DNA of 64,000 nucleotides from Aphrocallistes beatrix (GCA_963281255.1 OY725488.1:10203524-10267523); one strand, 5' to 3'; numbered from the stretch's first letter, positions 44,627-57,170 are shown. Made by a program: numbers and translations. Notes: a model not told the origin generated them from the sequence alone.

Positions 44627-45862
44627 ATGGCTAGTGCTAGTGTGTTAAGTGAGGATAGGTTTCGGTCGAAGGTAGATAGAGTGAGAGAGGAAATTAGAAG
44701 GAAGTTCTTTAGAGCTCATCAGGTGCTAGGAGAGAGAGAGACTGAACTGCTATCAGAGTTGGATCAGCTAGAGGAGCGATACAGGGGGACTGGTATTACT
44801 GAACAGATTGAGGACTTAGAAAAATTGAAAGAGGTTGAGTTAACTACTTCAAAGGTAAACAAAAACAAAGATCTAGTGATGCAACACGTTTCAGAGTTGG
44901 ATGACCGTGTGAGGAAGCTAAGGGAAGATTGGGAGAAGGAGAGAGCTAGCATGAGGAAAGTAGAGTTGGAGTGGGATGCAGAGTTGGAAACTAGATTGAG
45001 TGAGTTAGGAGCGATTAGGGTAAGTTCTTTTCGGGACTATAAGGAAATAGAAAACCCAGTAATCGTAGCTGGTAAACACAGCAACGAGAAACTTGAGTCA
45101 GCTAGAATGTTCTGTTATCCTAATTCAATCACTATTCACCCTGAAACAAACAATGTTTATGTATGCGATTGGGGGAATGATCGTGTCCAAGTATTTACCA
45201 AATCTTTGCAGTTCTTATTCAATTTCAGTGAAAAGATGAACTCTCCAGATGGTATGTGTATCAGTAACAATTCAGTGTATATTACACAGTTTTATGGTCA
45301 ATGTCTGAATAAGTACACTGCTGAAGGGAAATTCATGAAGTCAGTCGGGAAAAAAGGAGACAAGAAACTCGAATTTGTCCATCCTCGTGGTGTTGCCGCT
45401 TCCAATGATAAAAATAGAATTTATATATGTGACCGTAGCAATAAGAGAATTCAATGTTTAAACTTGAATCTTACATTCAATTCAGTTATTCCAGATATTC
45501 CTTATCCTCGCGACATCAAGATAACAGCTGAGGAGATATTAGTGCTGACAGAAGGAAAACATTGCATCCATTACTATAATAACGCTCATCAGCTGGTAAG
45601 GGAGATAATTCCACGTGGAGAAGGTGGGCATGTGACTAATCCAAGCAATTTCTGTCTGGATGCTGAACATAATATTCTAATAACTGATTGGTTAGCTCAT
45701 TGCGTCCTAATATTCACAAGCAAAGGGGAGCTGATCCACAAGTTCGGTAGAGAAGGAACAGAAAGAGGAGAATTCTCTTTCCCTAGAGGAATAGCTGCCG
45801 ATTCTGAACATAGAATCATAATAATTTCTGAAAATCCTAACTTTTGTCTTCAGTTATTCTAA
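44627..45862 (+). CDS. Coiled-coil NHL-repeat protein, intact
   Basis: An intronless 411-residue protein on the strand opposite to family A. Residues about 5-125 form a charged coiled coil (LGERETELLSELDQLEERY, RKLREDWEKERASMRK). The rest is a propeller of about six NHL blades, including CYPNSITIHPETNNVYVCD, VHPRGVAASNDKNRIYICD and FPRGIAADSEHRIIIIS. It has the body plan of TRIM-NHL proteins without RING and B-box, so ubiquitin ligase activity is not expected; NHL propellers of known relatives bind RNA or protein. The C-terminus NPNFCLQLF resembles that of the gene at 10383 (NPNFTFQ), so these two form one subfamily. Start: first ATG, next to the coiled coil. Confidence 0.85.
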   Translation: MASASVLSEDRFRSKVDRVREEIRRKFFRAHQVLGERETELLSELDQLEERYRGTGITEQIEDLEKLKEVELTTSKVNKNKDLVMQHVSELDDRVRKLREDWEKERASMRKVELEWDAELETRLSELGAIRVSSFRDYKEIENPVIVAGKHSNEKLESARMFCYPNSITIHPETNNVYVCDWGNDRVQVFTKSLQFLFNFSEKMNSPDGMCISNNSVYITQFYGQCLNKYTAEGKFMKSVGKKGDKKLEFVHPRGVAASNDKNRIYICDRSNKRIQCLNLNLTFNSVIPDIPYPRDIKITAEEILVLTEGKHCIHYYNNAHQLVREIIPRGEGGHVTNPSNFCLDAEHNILITDWLAHCVLIFTSKGELIHKFGREGTERGEFSFPRGIAADSEHRIIIISENPNFCLQLF

Positions 45863-46189
45863 CTCTCCTACTGCTCCTACTTTAGTTATTAGTTAATGAC
45901 CATATTAGCTGTATTGTTCTTAATGACCTGTATTTTACAATATGCTCTGTTGTTGAATTCTATTATTAATGAAATTAGTTGTGGAAATATTTATCGACTT
46001 TGTCAATACGACAAGAAAATATTAAGAGGAATTCACATTTTGATACGAGCGGAAGAGCTGAAAATGTTCCCATTTAAATGTTTCTCAATTAATACAAAAC
46101 ACAATACTTCGGTCACAAAATAAGAAAATTCATAATTCAGAGTGCAATCACAAACGAGATCCACTCAATAAGTGGAAATCACTTGTCTG

Positions 46190-47394
46190 AACAGTATAAA
46201 TATCTCCTAATTCACTCAAAGATATTCCATAGAGTGCCGAGAACTGTCCTTTCTCACCGAACTGAGTAGCTCCCCTTCATTGAAAATATCTTTACTTTAG
46301 TGTCTCCACCGTCTGCTACTAAGATGTTGTGTCGATAATCTAGACAGAAACAAAAAGCACGGTTAATGAAATCTTTCGAAACAACGCATCTTATCAGAAT
46401 GCCTTCTCCAGAAAATGCTTGAATTGGAAATTCGGTATTGAATAGTAAAATGTAAAACAATTCTTGAGATAGAGATATATCGAAGATTTTAGTATCTTGT
46501 TCACAGAATTCAGTCTTGAGAGATATTCTGTTTTCTTCAATTAAATCTAGAGTTAACACTATTAGATTCATTCCGTCCAATTGATTGACATAAATATGAA
46601 TAGAATCCGCACAGATACAGCTGAGATAAAAATCATAAGATTTAGACTTTTCTTTCGTCTCAGTGGATTTATTTAATTTCAGAATTGCTCTACTACATTG
46701 CACGTAAATTGATTGGTTGTGAAATAGAATATTGTGGCTTTTTTATTTCGTCATCCTTTACATATCTGATCCAATATCCTTCACTAGAGAAAATCTGAAC
46801 TCTGTGATTCAATTCGTCAGCTACATAAATATTCTTATTCATAGTCGCAATACCATGTGGATAACAGAGTTGGTTGTCTCCTCTTCCTCTGTCGCACTTA
46901 CTCTATTTTAGTTGATACGGAGAATTTTCATTATAAACTAGAATCTGTTGCTCAAAACGACACATTCTAATTATGCAATTTTTCAATTCTTCCACTCTCC
47001 ACTTCAACCTCACTTTAGGAATATCAATATCCATTTCTGTTTTCAATGAATCGATCGAATCTGATATTTCGATTTTAGGCTTCTTGGGTGTTGGATTCAA
47101 TATTTTGGATTTTCTTAACATTTCGGTCTTGTGAGCCCTGATCTTCTCATTTTCTTTCTGAGCTTCAGTTTTCTTCTTCTCCATTTCAGCAATCACTTCT
47201 TCCCAAATAGCATCCAATGCTCGTACAATAGCTTCTTCTTTATTTTTGATTAGACTTCTCATTTCTTTGCAGACTCTTCTTACTTCCAACTTCTTCCTTT
47301 CGATCACTTCTCTAAACGAGTTCACTTTACTCTGGAGTTTGTCACTCACTCCGAATAAACTAACAGGACCAGATCCTGAATCTGCTGTTGCCAT
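46190..47394 (-). pseudogene. NHL family A copy 6, broken
   Basis: The head and coiled coil are intact (47394-46903, MATADSGSGPVSLFGVSDKL) but end in a stop after ENSPYQLK. The first blade is out of frame, and the remaining blades (46703-46254) end early after TKVKIFSMKGSYSVR. It is close to copy 4 (both have DYRHNILVADGG) and shares its 3' flank, so the two arose by duplication. Confidence 0.8.
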
Positions 47395-47502
47395 TATAGA
47401 TTTGCTATTATTTCAATTAATAACAATTCAGTTATATAAAAGTATATCTTATTCAGAATTTATAATTTTACTCAGTTAAATCCTTAGTAATAACATCGCA
47501 TT

Positions 47503-47535
47503 GAAATACTATACTCTTATATAGGACTACAATTT
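47503..47535 (-). promoter_or_regulatory. Conserved upstream block of NHL copy 6
   Basis: On the minus strand: CCTATATAAGAGTATAGTAT, 109 bp upstream of ATG. This version has the best TATA-like core (TATATAAG) of the series. Inferred promoter. Confidence 0.45.
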
Positions 47536-47659
47536 CTGATATATTTCTTGTCATACATCTACAAAGGTTTCAATTAATTAACTCAGAGATACTTATTATT
47601 TTTCAGAGTCAATAAGAGTGTAGAACTAGGCTTTCTCATAAATCATTGTGAATAGATTG

Positions 47660-47998
47660 GAACCCCGCATAACGGTCACCCCAGAATAGCGGCCACCCCG
47701 CTATCCCGAATTCCGATCATTTGCTTTAGAACAAATCCAGATTTTTAATCTTGGAATAATGGTCAATTACTTTTAACAATAGAGAATCATTATTACATGT
47801 TTGACAACGAAAACAATTTCTTGACAATAAAATAGCATCACATTGTACAAGTACCCTATACATGTAATTTCTACACATTTTTTAGGTCACCGGAAGCGAA
47901 AAATTACATGCGTATTCTAGTTAGAATTATGTAATAGTTTTACATTATAATTACGGACACTTTTCTCGGTCCCAAGGATGACCGTAGTTCCACTGTAC
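47660..47998. mobile_element. Decayed pogo-like MITE
   Basis: GGAACCCCGCATAACGGTCA on the left and, reversed, CAGTGGAACTACGGTCATCC on the right make imperfect inverted ends around a non-coding core. A TA lies outside the right end. Confidence 0.5.
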
Positions 47999-48342
47999 CT
48001 TAATCATAAAAGCGAATTTCCAGGAAACCACTGCAGTCGCATTATATTTTAAAACTAAAGTAGTTTAAATCCTGTCTCTACCTAGTTTATGAATTTTCAT
48101 TAGAATAAGTTTGTTACCAAGGTTCCCTTCAGGATTTTGAAACCGTATTGCCAGTGGCATAGCCAGAATATTCTGACGAGGGGGAGCAGCATCCAGCTGG
48201 GGGGTCTAGGGATGCTGTAAGCCTCCAGTGGGGTTCAGACGCTTTGCTCCTGGAAGCTGACAATAAATAATTTATAATATATGCCTAGCCTACCGCAACA
48301 GGTCAACTGGTGCCATTGCTTCTTACAAGGATTAGCATAGTA

Positions 48343-48851
48343 CAGTCGACTCTCGTTAACACGTACACCAAGGGACCGTGGAGATTTGTACTCCTTATCC
48401 GGAGTACGTATTAACCGAAGTACGTACATAGCCACATTTGTCAAAAATACTTAATATACATAGTGATAACTACGTGAGAGTATGAAATTGTACTTGTCAA
48501 ATAGAGAACTCATTATCCATGTTGTATTAACGAGATTCGACTGTATTTTCATTGAGAAATATCTGTCTAGTATCTATCTACGTACATACTACGTACCATA
48601 TTCAAAGTGCTCGTAGGCACACACTTGTTCGTATTATCCGTGTTCGTATTAACCGATGTATTTAGTATTGAAAACGCACTGAAGGGGACCCACAAATCGT
48701 ACTTATTATCCGATATTTCGTCTTATCCGAGTTCGTGTTAACCGGAGTTCGTTTGTATATATTTTGCCATAGATTAGGTTGGGGAATCAAAACTTGTACT
48801 TCTTATCCGATTGTACTCCTTATCCGTGTTCGTATTAACGAGAGTCGACTG
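48343..48851. mobile_element. pogo-like MITE, composite of two
   Basis: Ends CAGTCGACTCTCGTTAACAC and its complement, TA on each side. A second internal end (GTATTAACGAGATTCGACTG, finishing near 48544) shows that a complete copy of about 202 bp is contained in the longer element. The interior repeats GTACTCCTTATCCG and TTCGTATTAACCG. Confidence 0.8.
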
Positions 48852-49121
48852 TAGTAAGTGTATGTACTAAATATAGAACAATAGAGGGTTGATCACTCTT
48901 TTGGATTATAAAGATAATAAGGCAACATAGACTTAGCAGCCAGTAACCTTTTGAGAGTATTATTTTTTACGTGAATGGCCAGACCACTTTTGCGCGGAAT
49001 ACTAACGTCGACAAAATGAAGCTAATATATCTATACACACAACAGTAAATATGAAAAGTAAATAAAGTAAACACAATACTATGAACATAAGGTAAAGTAA
49101 AGGTTCTAATTCCGAGAACAA

Positions 49122-50393
49122 TCAAAGAAGAGAGAATGCTTCTAGTGAGTGGTGATAGTCCGACTGACCAGTAACAATATCTCCTAATTCAGTGAAAGAT
49201 ATTCCAACTAGTGCGGAAAACTGTCCCTTCTCAGATCCTTTCTCACCGAACTGAGTGAGCAGCTTTCCATCATTGGAGAATATCTTCACTTTAGAGTCTC
49301 CACAGTCTGCTACTAAGATGTTGCGTTGCTGATCTAGACAGAAACGAAAAGCACGGTTAATGCTATCTTTCTTAACAACACATCTTGTCAGAATCCCTTC
49401 TCTAGAAAATGCTTGAATTGGAAATTCAGTATTGAATAGCAAAATATAAAACAATTCTTGAGATAGAGATATATCTCTGATTTCAGTATCTTGTTGACAG
49501 AATTCAATCTTGAGAGATATTCTACTTTCTTCAATCAAATCTAGAGTTAACGCTATTAGATTCATTCCATTCCTTTGACCGACATAAATATGAATATTAT
49601 CTGTACAGATACCGCTGAGAGGAAAATCATAAGATTTAGAATTTTCTTTCTTCCCAGTCGATCCATTCATTTTCAGAATTCGTTCATTGCATTGTACGTA
49701 AATTGATTGGTTGTGAAATAGAATATTTAGTGGGTGTTGCATTTCTTCATCTTTCACAGATCTGATCCATTCTCCATCTCTTGAGAAAATCTGAACTCTG
49801 TGATTCAATCGGTCAGCTACAGAAATATTCTCATTCATAGGATTAGTCGCTATACCACATGGAAAATAGAGTTCATTGTCTCCGTTCCCTCCTTTGCATT
49901 TACTCCATTTCAGTTGGTACCGAGTATCTTCATTATAAACTAGAATCTTTTGATCGCAACGACACATTCTATTTATGCAATCTTTCAATTCATCCACTCT
50001 CCACGTTAACTTCACATTAGGAATATCAATATCCATTTCTCTCCTAGCTGCTTCGATTGATTGAAATATCTCAATTTTTGGCTCTGACTTTTGATTTAAT
50101 TTTTTCAGTAATGTTTCAAGTTCTTTAACTTTAGTTTCTATCACTTCAATTTCTTTCTGAGTTTCAGTTGTAGTGTTCTCCATTTTCTTATTCACTTCTT
50201 TCCAAATAGCATCCAATTTTCGGATTATTGCTTCTTCTTTCTTTTCGATAAGACTTCTCATTTCTTTGCTGACTCTTCTTACTTCCAACTTCTTCCTTTC
50301 AATCATTTCTCTAAACGAGTTCACTTTACTCTGGAGTTTGTTATTCACTCCGAATAAACTAACAGGACCAGATCCTGGATCTGCTGTTGCCAT
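49122..50393 (-). CDS. Coiled-coil NHL protein, family A, intact
   Basis: An intronless 423-residue reference member of family A. Order: conserved N-terminus MATADPGSGPVSLFGVNNKL, coiled coil (about 14-115, with KKLEVRRVSKEMRSLIEKKE), linker DIDIPNVKLTWRVDELKDC and RCDQKILVYNEDTRYQLKW, then a propeller with blades such as YFPCGIATNPMNENISVADR, HPLNILFHNQSIYVQC, LSGICTDNIHIYVGQR, LSQELFYILLFNTEFPIQAF and FCLDQQRNILVADCGDSKVK. It has no RING, B-box or signal peptide, so a cytosolic oligomer is likely. Its frame and length match the copy at 58457. Function unknown. The start is set by the strict conservation of the first 20 codons across copies. Confidence 0.9.
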   Translation of the reverse strand: MATADPGSGPVSLFGVNNKLQSKVNSFREMIERKKLEVRRVSKEMRSLIEKKEEAIIRKLDAIWKEVNKKMENTTTETQKEIEVIETKVKELETLLKKLNQKSEPKIEIFQSIEAARREMDIDIPNVKLTWRVDELKDCINRMCRCDQKILVYNEDTRYQLKWSKCKGGNGDNELYFPCGIATNPMNENISVADRLNHRVQIFSRDGEWIRSVKDEEMQHPLNILFHNQSIYVQCNERILKMNGSTGKKENSKSYDFPLSGICTDNIHIYVGQRNGMNLIALTLDLIEESRISLKIEFCQQDTEIRDISLSQELFYILLFNTEFPIQAFSREGILTRCVVKKDSINRAFRFCLDQQRNILVADCGDSKVKIFSNDGKLLTQFGEKGSEKGQFSALVGISFTELGDIVTGQSDYHHSLEAFSLL

Positions 50394-50489
50394 TATTCGT
50401 TAATATTCAATTATGAATCAGAGTAAATTTGTTCTACAGATAACTAAGCAATTAAATTCAAATCAATGCACTTGTACCAACATCTCAGT

Positions 50490-50525
50490 GAAACACTATA
50501 CTCCCATTCATATAGGACTATAGTC
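50490..50525 (-). promoter_or_regulatory. Conserved upstream block of NHL copy 7
   Basis: On the minus strand GAGTATAGTGTTTCA preceded by CCTATATGAATGG, 97 bp upstream of ATG. Same block as at 5045, 47503 and 59832. Inferred promoter. Confidence 0.45.
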
Positions 50526-51068
50526 CCTGAGATATTTCTTACATTACACTTCATACTTTATTTGATTTAATTTTAGATAGGACGTAATATATTTCAGTAT
50601 TGTTCAGTTCAGTTAGATAAGATAGGGATATTGAAACACTATATTGCTTTGCATCATAAGTAATAATAAAATGGGTCTATGGTCGCCGATCAATTATCGC
50701 CACCAGGTTTAATGAAATCTAACATCAATTTCGAAATACAAGTACATACTCGAATAAATCAATCTAGAAGCTTGCTATAGATAATCCTTTCTAAAACGTA
50801 ATTACTAGCACCTGTATCACCTTGTGTCACTTGCCACTTGTTAAGACCATAGACGAAATACAAAATTTAAGGCTGAGCCCCCACTGGAACCTCGAAATTG
50901 TCCTTAGATTTCGAAAAGTTCGGTGCCCCTGGTTATGACCATTATATTATGGGAACGAGTGGATCAAGGTGGCACAAGCGATATTAATTACCCTTTAGGC
51001 ATAAAGATGAATAAAAATCTTCTAAACTGAGTTACTCGAGTGTGCAGATTTCGAATTTGATGTTAGAT

Positions 51069-54000
51069 CATAGCCTACTGTAATAATGCCTCACAGTAAA
51101 AGTACCAGGGATGCAGTAATAGCCGATATTGTGATGTAAAGCATAATATTCTACACTAACAAAATTTGTTCTAGTACACACAAATTCGACTAATTCTGCG
51201 ATCCCTTTTTAAATTTGTGAATTTGAATAACAAATTTGGAATATGATAGTTAAATTTAATATAATCACATACAATCTTCTACGTACAAACAACAAAGAAA
51301 TACTGAATAACTAATACAAATATCTGTTCTCTCATTCACACAGTCTAGATCTTGGTTGCTCTGACAAACTTATACGTATTGGCGTGTCTATTAGTCTACT
51401 CTTCTACTCGCTTGCTGACTCACTTCCTGACGGGTAATGAAACAAAACCTACATAAGTAAATGAAATATAAGTATTGGTACGTAAATAAAATATTTAACA
51501 AAATAACAATAAGAATTCAGTTCAATTTACGCTTCTCAAATCCCTTCGATATTACTAGTGAATTATAATTCTTAATCTTATTGGCAAGAAAGCAGTTGGC
51601 AGCAGTAAAGATAATCTTCTCCAAAATATTCCACTTTGATACTTCGCAACTAGGACAATTCAACCTCCAACTGTCAGCATCAGTCTCTTCCACAAAAATT
51701 AAAGCCAATTCAACTAGAATTTTCCTAGATGGACATTCTACAAGCACAGCTAATAATTCATCATTCTTTTCAATACTAACAAAAATCTTCCATAATGTTG
51801 CTACAGCAAGAAGAACTGGTTCTGATGAATATTTAAGTCCACCACGATCTACTAACTGGATAAGCTTAAACTCATCAGGTGAATCAAAATCAAACATAAC
51901 TTCTTTATCAATTGTCAAAGAGCTGATACAAATACGACATGATTGAGAATGTTTCAAGTATTTAAAAACAGAATATCCTGCAATGAAAGCAAGGGATTGA
52001 ACTATTTGGGGAGTACATTCTATATATGAAAGATCACCGATTCCTTCAAGAAAAGGATCTAATATAGTATTTCCATCTTCATCACTTGTGAGTGAAGGCG
52101 ATGAAAATGATTTTATAAAGTTCTGCAACGATTCAAACGATGTGCTATTTTGATTAGGGAACATTTTCAAAATGCTAGAGAGTTTCAGACGTCGCTCGGT
52201 CTCAAGAACTTGGAGGTAGGATATGTGGTAATTAGAACCTGACATTAAACGATGCAGTCCAAAATGATGTTCTAATGGATCTGTCTGTAAAAAAGATGAT
52301 AACAAGAAGGAAAAACCACAGTGTTGAATTAAATGATTAGTGATTTGTCGTAAAGCAATACAAGCGTGTCGAAAACTTCTGTAGGTTTGCTTACTCAATT
52401 TTCCTGGTTTACCTGGTAAAGAGTGCCAAGCATCCAACCAAAATACGATACGAGTGAGAAATGAAAATCGTTCATCATTCAAAGTTAAAGGGCTCGAGAA
52501 GCTATCGTTTAGACGAATGCCTTTAAAAGGAGTGTTGATGTTAAATAATTTCCAAAGAGAAATTAGAACCCTGACTAGATCAGATGTACTATTACGAAAC
52601 TCAGGGCAACGTAACTCATTTTGAATCTCAAGTGCAGCTTGCGTTAGTTCGTTGACTACCTTCAGAACCAATTTTACATTTTGCCGCTCAATACTCGAAG
52701 GGTAACAGGATTTCACAGTCAAGTGAGGGGCGAGTTTGGCTAAACTATTTCGTTCTGATTTATAAAGAAGATGTATATCTTGAAAGCACGCTGAATGGTT
52801 CTGAAGAGGATATTTAGTAAAATCAACCTGAAAATGATCAAAATTGGGAAAAAGAAATGTTTTGTCAAAATCTTTTTGATTCAACCAATTATTACGAATA
52901 CACTTCAAAATGTGAACAAAATCGAAAGTAAGGAATAAAACTCTATTGACATCGGAAGGATGGGGTACTTGAATATCTAAATCTTTTCAGCTGAGATAGA
53001 TGGGCATGGAATTAGGCGAGAAATACAGGACCATTTCTTATGCAAACTAGATACCATAATGGAAAAGACAGTTTTGGTGGGATCTTCAGGATTTAAATTT
53101 GGCGCAATAATCTTTCCACCTTTATATGAAATATCAGATTTCACATGAATCTCGTCCATTTGGAGGATGACATTTTTTTCTTGTGGACTGAAGCATGAAG
53201 TAGCTTTGGAAAGATAGGCACAGGAATCATTTTCAAGACCAAAAGAAGAATATAAATTATCTAACGTATGAACGTGTGGTAAAGTGAGACAGTCTAGATT
53301 TTGGAGATAAGAATAACAAGATGGTGAAATGAGATGAGTTTTAATGGCTAAAATTTGTGTGATTAAATTATACCGTCGCCTGTTTTTGGGAATGAACAAA
53401 TTATCCAATTGACATAGGATAAATTGGAGCTTGGCTAAATCAGGACAATTATCTACTGATCCTTCCTGATTTGCAAAATCATTAACAACCTCCTTAATGT
53501 GATTTTTAGCTCGTGGAATGTGTGTTTACTTTTAGCTTGAATTGATGCAGCATACTTCAAATAAATTTTATTCAAAAGATACTCAATTTGTCTTACATCA
53601 TTAATTGTATACATTGATAGGGAGAATGACTGTCCTTGCAGCCAGGCGGATGCAACTAAAGATGAATTTATTTCTAAATACAGATTCACGGAAATGCTTC
53701 GTTCGACCATATTGGGATGAATAAATGTAATAGTAGTATCGTCACGGTACCATACTAGCCAATTATTTTGTAAATTAATAAGAAATAACTTATCTTTCAG
53801 ATCTCGCAGGTTGGTAATCATATACTTCTTTTTCTCCTCACTGTCAGATAGCAAGCTCAGCTGAATGGTTTGATTAATAAATTCTTCTTCCTTCGATTCG
53901 AACGAGAGGCGAGTCCGTTTGGTTGTAGAAGTTGATGAATAGTAAAAAGGACATCCAGGTAGAAAACAAGGGATAGCACCATCTCTCAACTTAGGTTTGG

Positions 54001-54516
54001 TTCGAGGTACATCAGTGAAGGTCCCGTCTCCATTGGGAACCTTGTGTGTCTTGATTATATCGTCGTCTCGAAAATGCTTGGCGCATACGTTAACAACTTT
54101 GAGGGTGTCTATATCATCACGATGTAGAGCACTGATCCACGCCTGTCTGAGTTCCGGCGGCTTGTCTGGCATTCTGAATATTGGAACTCGATCATCCTGA
54201 TCATAGTTACTCGTACATCCAGGAGCCGAGCAGCTACTAGGCATGATTAGCTGATAGACTGATACTAATTATTAAATTGATATAAAATGAATGAAAATGT
54301 ATGTTGGCACAATGGTTATTTAAAGAACTGATTAAATGACAACAAATAAATTTCAATTATTCTTATTTACCTTCCTACTCAAATGTAAACAATGAGGTTA
54401 TTTAATAACTAATATTTATTTATAAATATTGTGGTTACCTAAATATTACCGGCTATTAACGCATCCCTAGTCTCAAAATCCTAGCTTATTGTTAGGCATT
54501 ATTACAGTAGGCTATG
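51069..54516 (-). mobile_element. P-element/THAP9-like DNA transposon
   Basis: About 3,448 bp. The ends are inverted for more than 70 bp with gaps: outermost CATAGCCTACTGTAATAATG, then a subterminal AGGGATGC...TAATAGCCG block. The flanks TGTTAGAT on the left and GGTTAGAT on the right (depending on the exact right edge) give an 8-bp target duplication with one mismatch, as expected for the P superfamily. One transposase gene lies inside on the minus strand. Complete ends and only two visible frame breaks suggest a young insertion. Confidence 0.85.
51517..54244 (-). pseudogene. P/THAP9-like transposase, two frameshifts
   Basis: Three frames follow in order. 54244-53453 starts with a THAP zinc finger (CSAPGCTSNYDQDDRVPIF, then CAKHFRDDDI). 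The next frame (about 53530-52977) has QLDNLFIPKNRRR and the catalytic-region phrase QMDEIHVKSDISYKGGKI. The last (open from about 52985 to 51517) has LDIQVPHPSDVNRVLF, FVHILKCIRNNWLNQ and the C-terminal TDPLEHHFGLHRLMSGSN. Each neighbouring pair stays colinear with the family when the frame shifts by one base, near 53490-53530 and near 52983. No intron-like sites are seen at either place. Otherwise full length. Confidence 0.85.
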
Positions 54517-54891
54517 GTTAGATTTTCAATGACAATCGTAATTTTAATGAATCTGCGAACAGGTCAACTAGAATTCTTAAAACTATTCTTCACTCAATTC
54601 TGAGCAGATTTCCAAATTAATTTTTGAATTAATAAGAAATTTCAACTTTTAAATATCTCAGAATACTTCCGCTCAATTAAATCGCTATTGGATGTTTATT
54701 AGTCTCTGTCCGTAGAAATTCAGGAATCAAGAAATAATGGATTGTAGAAGTACTAAGCACAGAATATAAACATACATATAGCATAGTCATTCCATAAGTA
54801 AATCTCATAATTTAGTCATTGATAACATTAGGAGGTTTCTGTACAATGTTCCCTCAAGAATATACTCATTAGAATTCGAGTTAGGGATATA

Positions 54892-55659
54892 CAGGGTGGC
54901 TCATTAAGTTCTGCAACAAGCTTCAGTAGGTATAAACTTTCTTATACTCAGACCATCTTAGTTATTATTGTCTTTATATATTGTAATTCGAATATTCTCA
55001 ATGGTTTTAAAATATTTTCCGAGTCTAAGACCTGGAAATGTGTTTTGTATGGTCAGTTTTATGGCGGAAAAATGTGTCCTGGCACGCAGTAAAAATCGAG
55101 AATCAGGGCTCACTGCTTTTCGAATGATCTTTCTAGAGTCTTCAAATTCTAGGAAAAATTGGCTCTCACATTTTCATCGAACACTCAATTTGTAGAATAT
55201 TAAGATGTTTACATCAGTACATATTGAGAGCAATTTGGAGATTTTTGGAGATGTGAAAAAAAGTGCCATTTTGGGTGATTTTGCAAAATAGACCTAATTT
55301 GAACACGTGAAATAATAACTTTCTCTCGTTTCTGATAATGAATTCAGTGAATTTATGAAATAATTCCATAGTGAATGAAAGGTATCTGGTGTCAAATCGT
55401 CATAGAACAGCGATTATGAAGACATTTTTTACAGAAGCTGTGACCTTGATTCTCGATTTTTACTGCGTGCCAGGACACATTTTTCCGCCATAAAACTGAC
55501 CATACAAAACACATTTCCAGGTCTTAGACTCGGAAAATATTTTAAAACCATTGAGAATATTCGAATTACAATATATAAAGACAATAATAACTAAGATGGT
55601 CTGAGTATAAGAAAGTTTATACCTACTGAAGCTTGTTGCAGAACTTATGAGCCACCCTG
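54892..55659. mobile_element. 768-bp foldback MITE, copy 2
   Basis: TA on each side; ends CAGGGTGGCTCATTAAGTTC and its near complement; arms of about 220 bp. Same structure and orientation as 43443-44205. The two arms of this copy are very similar to each other, suggesting it is the younger of the two. Confidence 0.9.
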
Positions 55660-55661
55660 TA

Positions 55662-57170
55662 TATCCAGTTCAAACAGTCTTTTCTTTGCAAGTACTTTGT
55701 GGTGATAGTGTGCTCTTATGTATTTTATCGTTTTTGTTCAAGAAAGATCAGAAGAGGAAGTACAGCACAGAGTTAGAGCGAAAGGCAGCAGCTAAGGAGG
55801 AGGCGGGTTCGATTCCTCTGGGCTCCGAGGAGAAAAGATCTGAAGCTACCTGAATAGTTCTGGGACAAAATATCACTTTAGCGGAACAGCGGCGCAGTAA
55901 GTGTTCCCTAGAATATCTATGGCGCAGTGGGTAGTCCCTTAGGACTTCTACGGTCCCGCAGAAGGCCAGGGTAGAACATCAATGGCGCTACAAATGGTCT
56001 CCACAGAGCATCTATGGAAAATAGTGAACACTTATTGTGCAGTGGATATTTCGGGGGTTCCATCTACGGCGTGACAGACACCCTTAATACTGCTCTGCTG
56101 CATATGTGGGTAGGGGAAGACTTGAACTACTTGTTCTGGGATAGGATTAGATTCGCCACTCTAAAGTAGGGTTGATATAGAAAAGAACTTCTATTCAACA
56201 TGGAAGAAACTCACTCTTCAAACTGGAGAGGGACGCATTATCGAAAAGGTTGAGTGGCGTTACTGAAGTAGCTCACCTGTTTCACCTGTTTCATGTGGTT
56301 ATCTCTCCTAACTAGAAGGTAGAGATACAGTTTGTAGGATTGGCAGTAGAAGAGACTCTCAGGTTCAGAAAAATAATTATATTTTGTTCCCACTCTCAAC
56401 TGATTAGCTGGAGTGGTGCTAGGATGAAGCTGAGGATTGGGTGAGACAGTCTTACCAGGAGCAAAGATCTTCCCAGCGAGAATAGGAAGAGTGAGAGGTT
56501 GTTCAACTCGACCTCGAAAGCCTACCCTCAATAGTCAATACCACAATGTCAATATGATTTAGTGTGATGTTTTTTAGGACCAAAAGTATGAAGAATGAAA
56601 GAGTTGAAATTGAGATTGTTGGCTTAATATAAAGTAAATCTATTTATAATGAACTTAATTTTTGCTACAGTTCTGATTATTGTAAAAACTGATAAATTCA
56701 ATTAATAAAAAAGATCTTAAGCTATTTAACTTGACAATATTTAGCAATATTCTCTGGTCCCTTAGCTGTGAAAGGGGTTTATGGGATTTTCTCCTCGGAA
56801 TTAGCACTCCAGAAATCACAAAGAAAATGGTAGCTGTTAGTACATCTAAACATGAGTAATTGCGTACGAAGAAAAAAGACCTTCATCGTATATTTCGAGG
56901 CGATCAATTTGCACCGCAACCTGTCCTTAGACATCCACCAAATTTTAAACATGGCATTTCTTTCACTGGATAAACTTGAGTGCCATCAAGTGCTTCATCG
57001 TAATCAGGATTTGGAGTTTTAGCGCAAATTTCTAATTATGTCAATAATTAACTGTACCCAACAGTAGCATTAAGACTTAACGATGCTGTACCTCCAATCG
57101 ATCGTACTTTTTCTTAAATTATGAATTGTCAGAGGCTTCCTCTTGCGTGTGAATGAGAAAGTCTCGGGCA
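55662..57170. other. Intergenic with uncertain exons
   Basis: A + strand frame at 55647-55853 starts inside the foldback element and then reads a short hydrophobic run and a basic stretch (FLFKKDQKRKYSTELERKAA), as after a membrane segment. A minus frame at 56238-56531 reads VEQPLTLPILAGKIFAPGKT and LRVGTKYNYFSEPESLFYC. Both look somewhat protein-like but I recognise no family. They may be relics. Confidence 0.3.
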
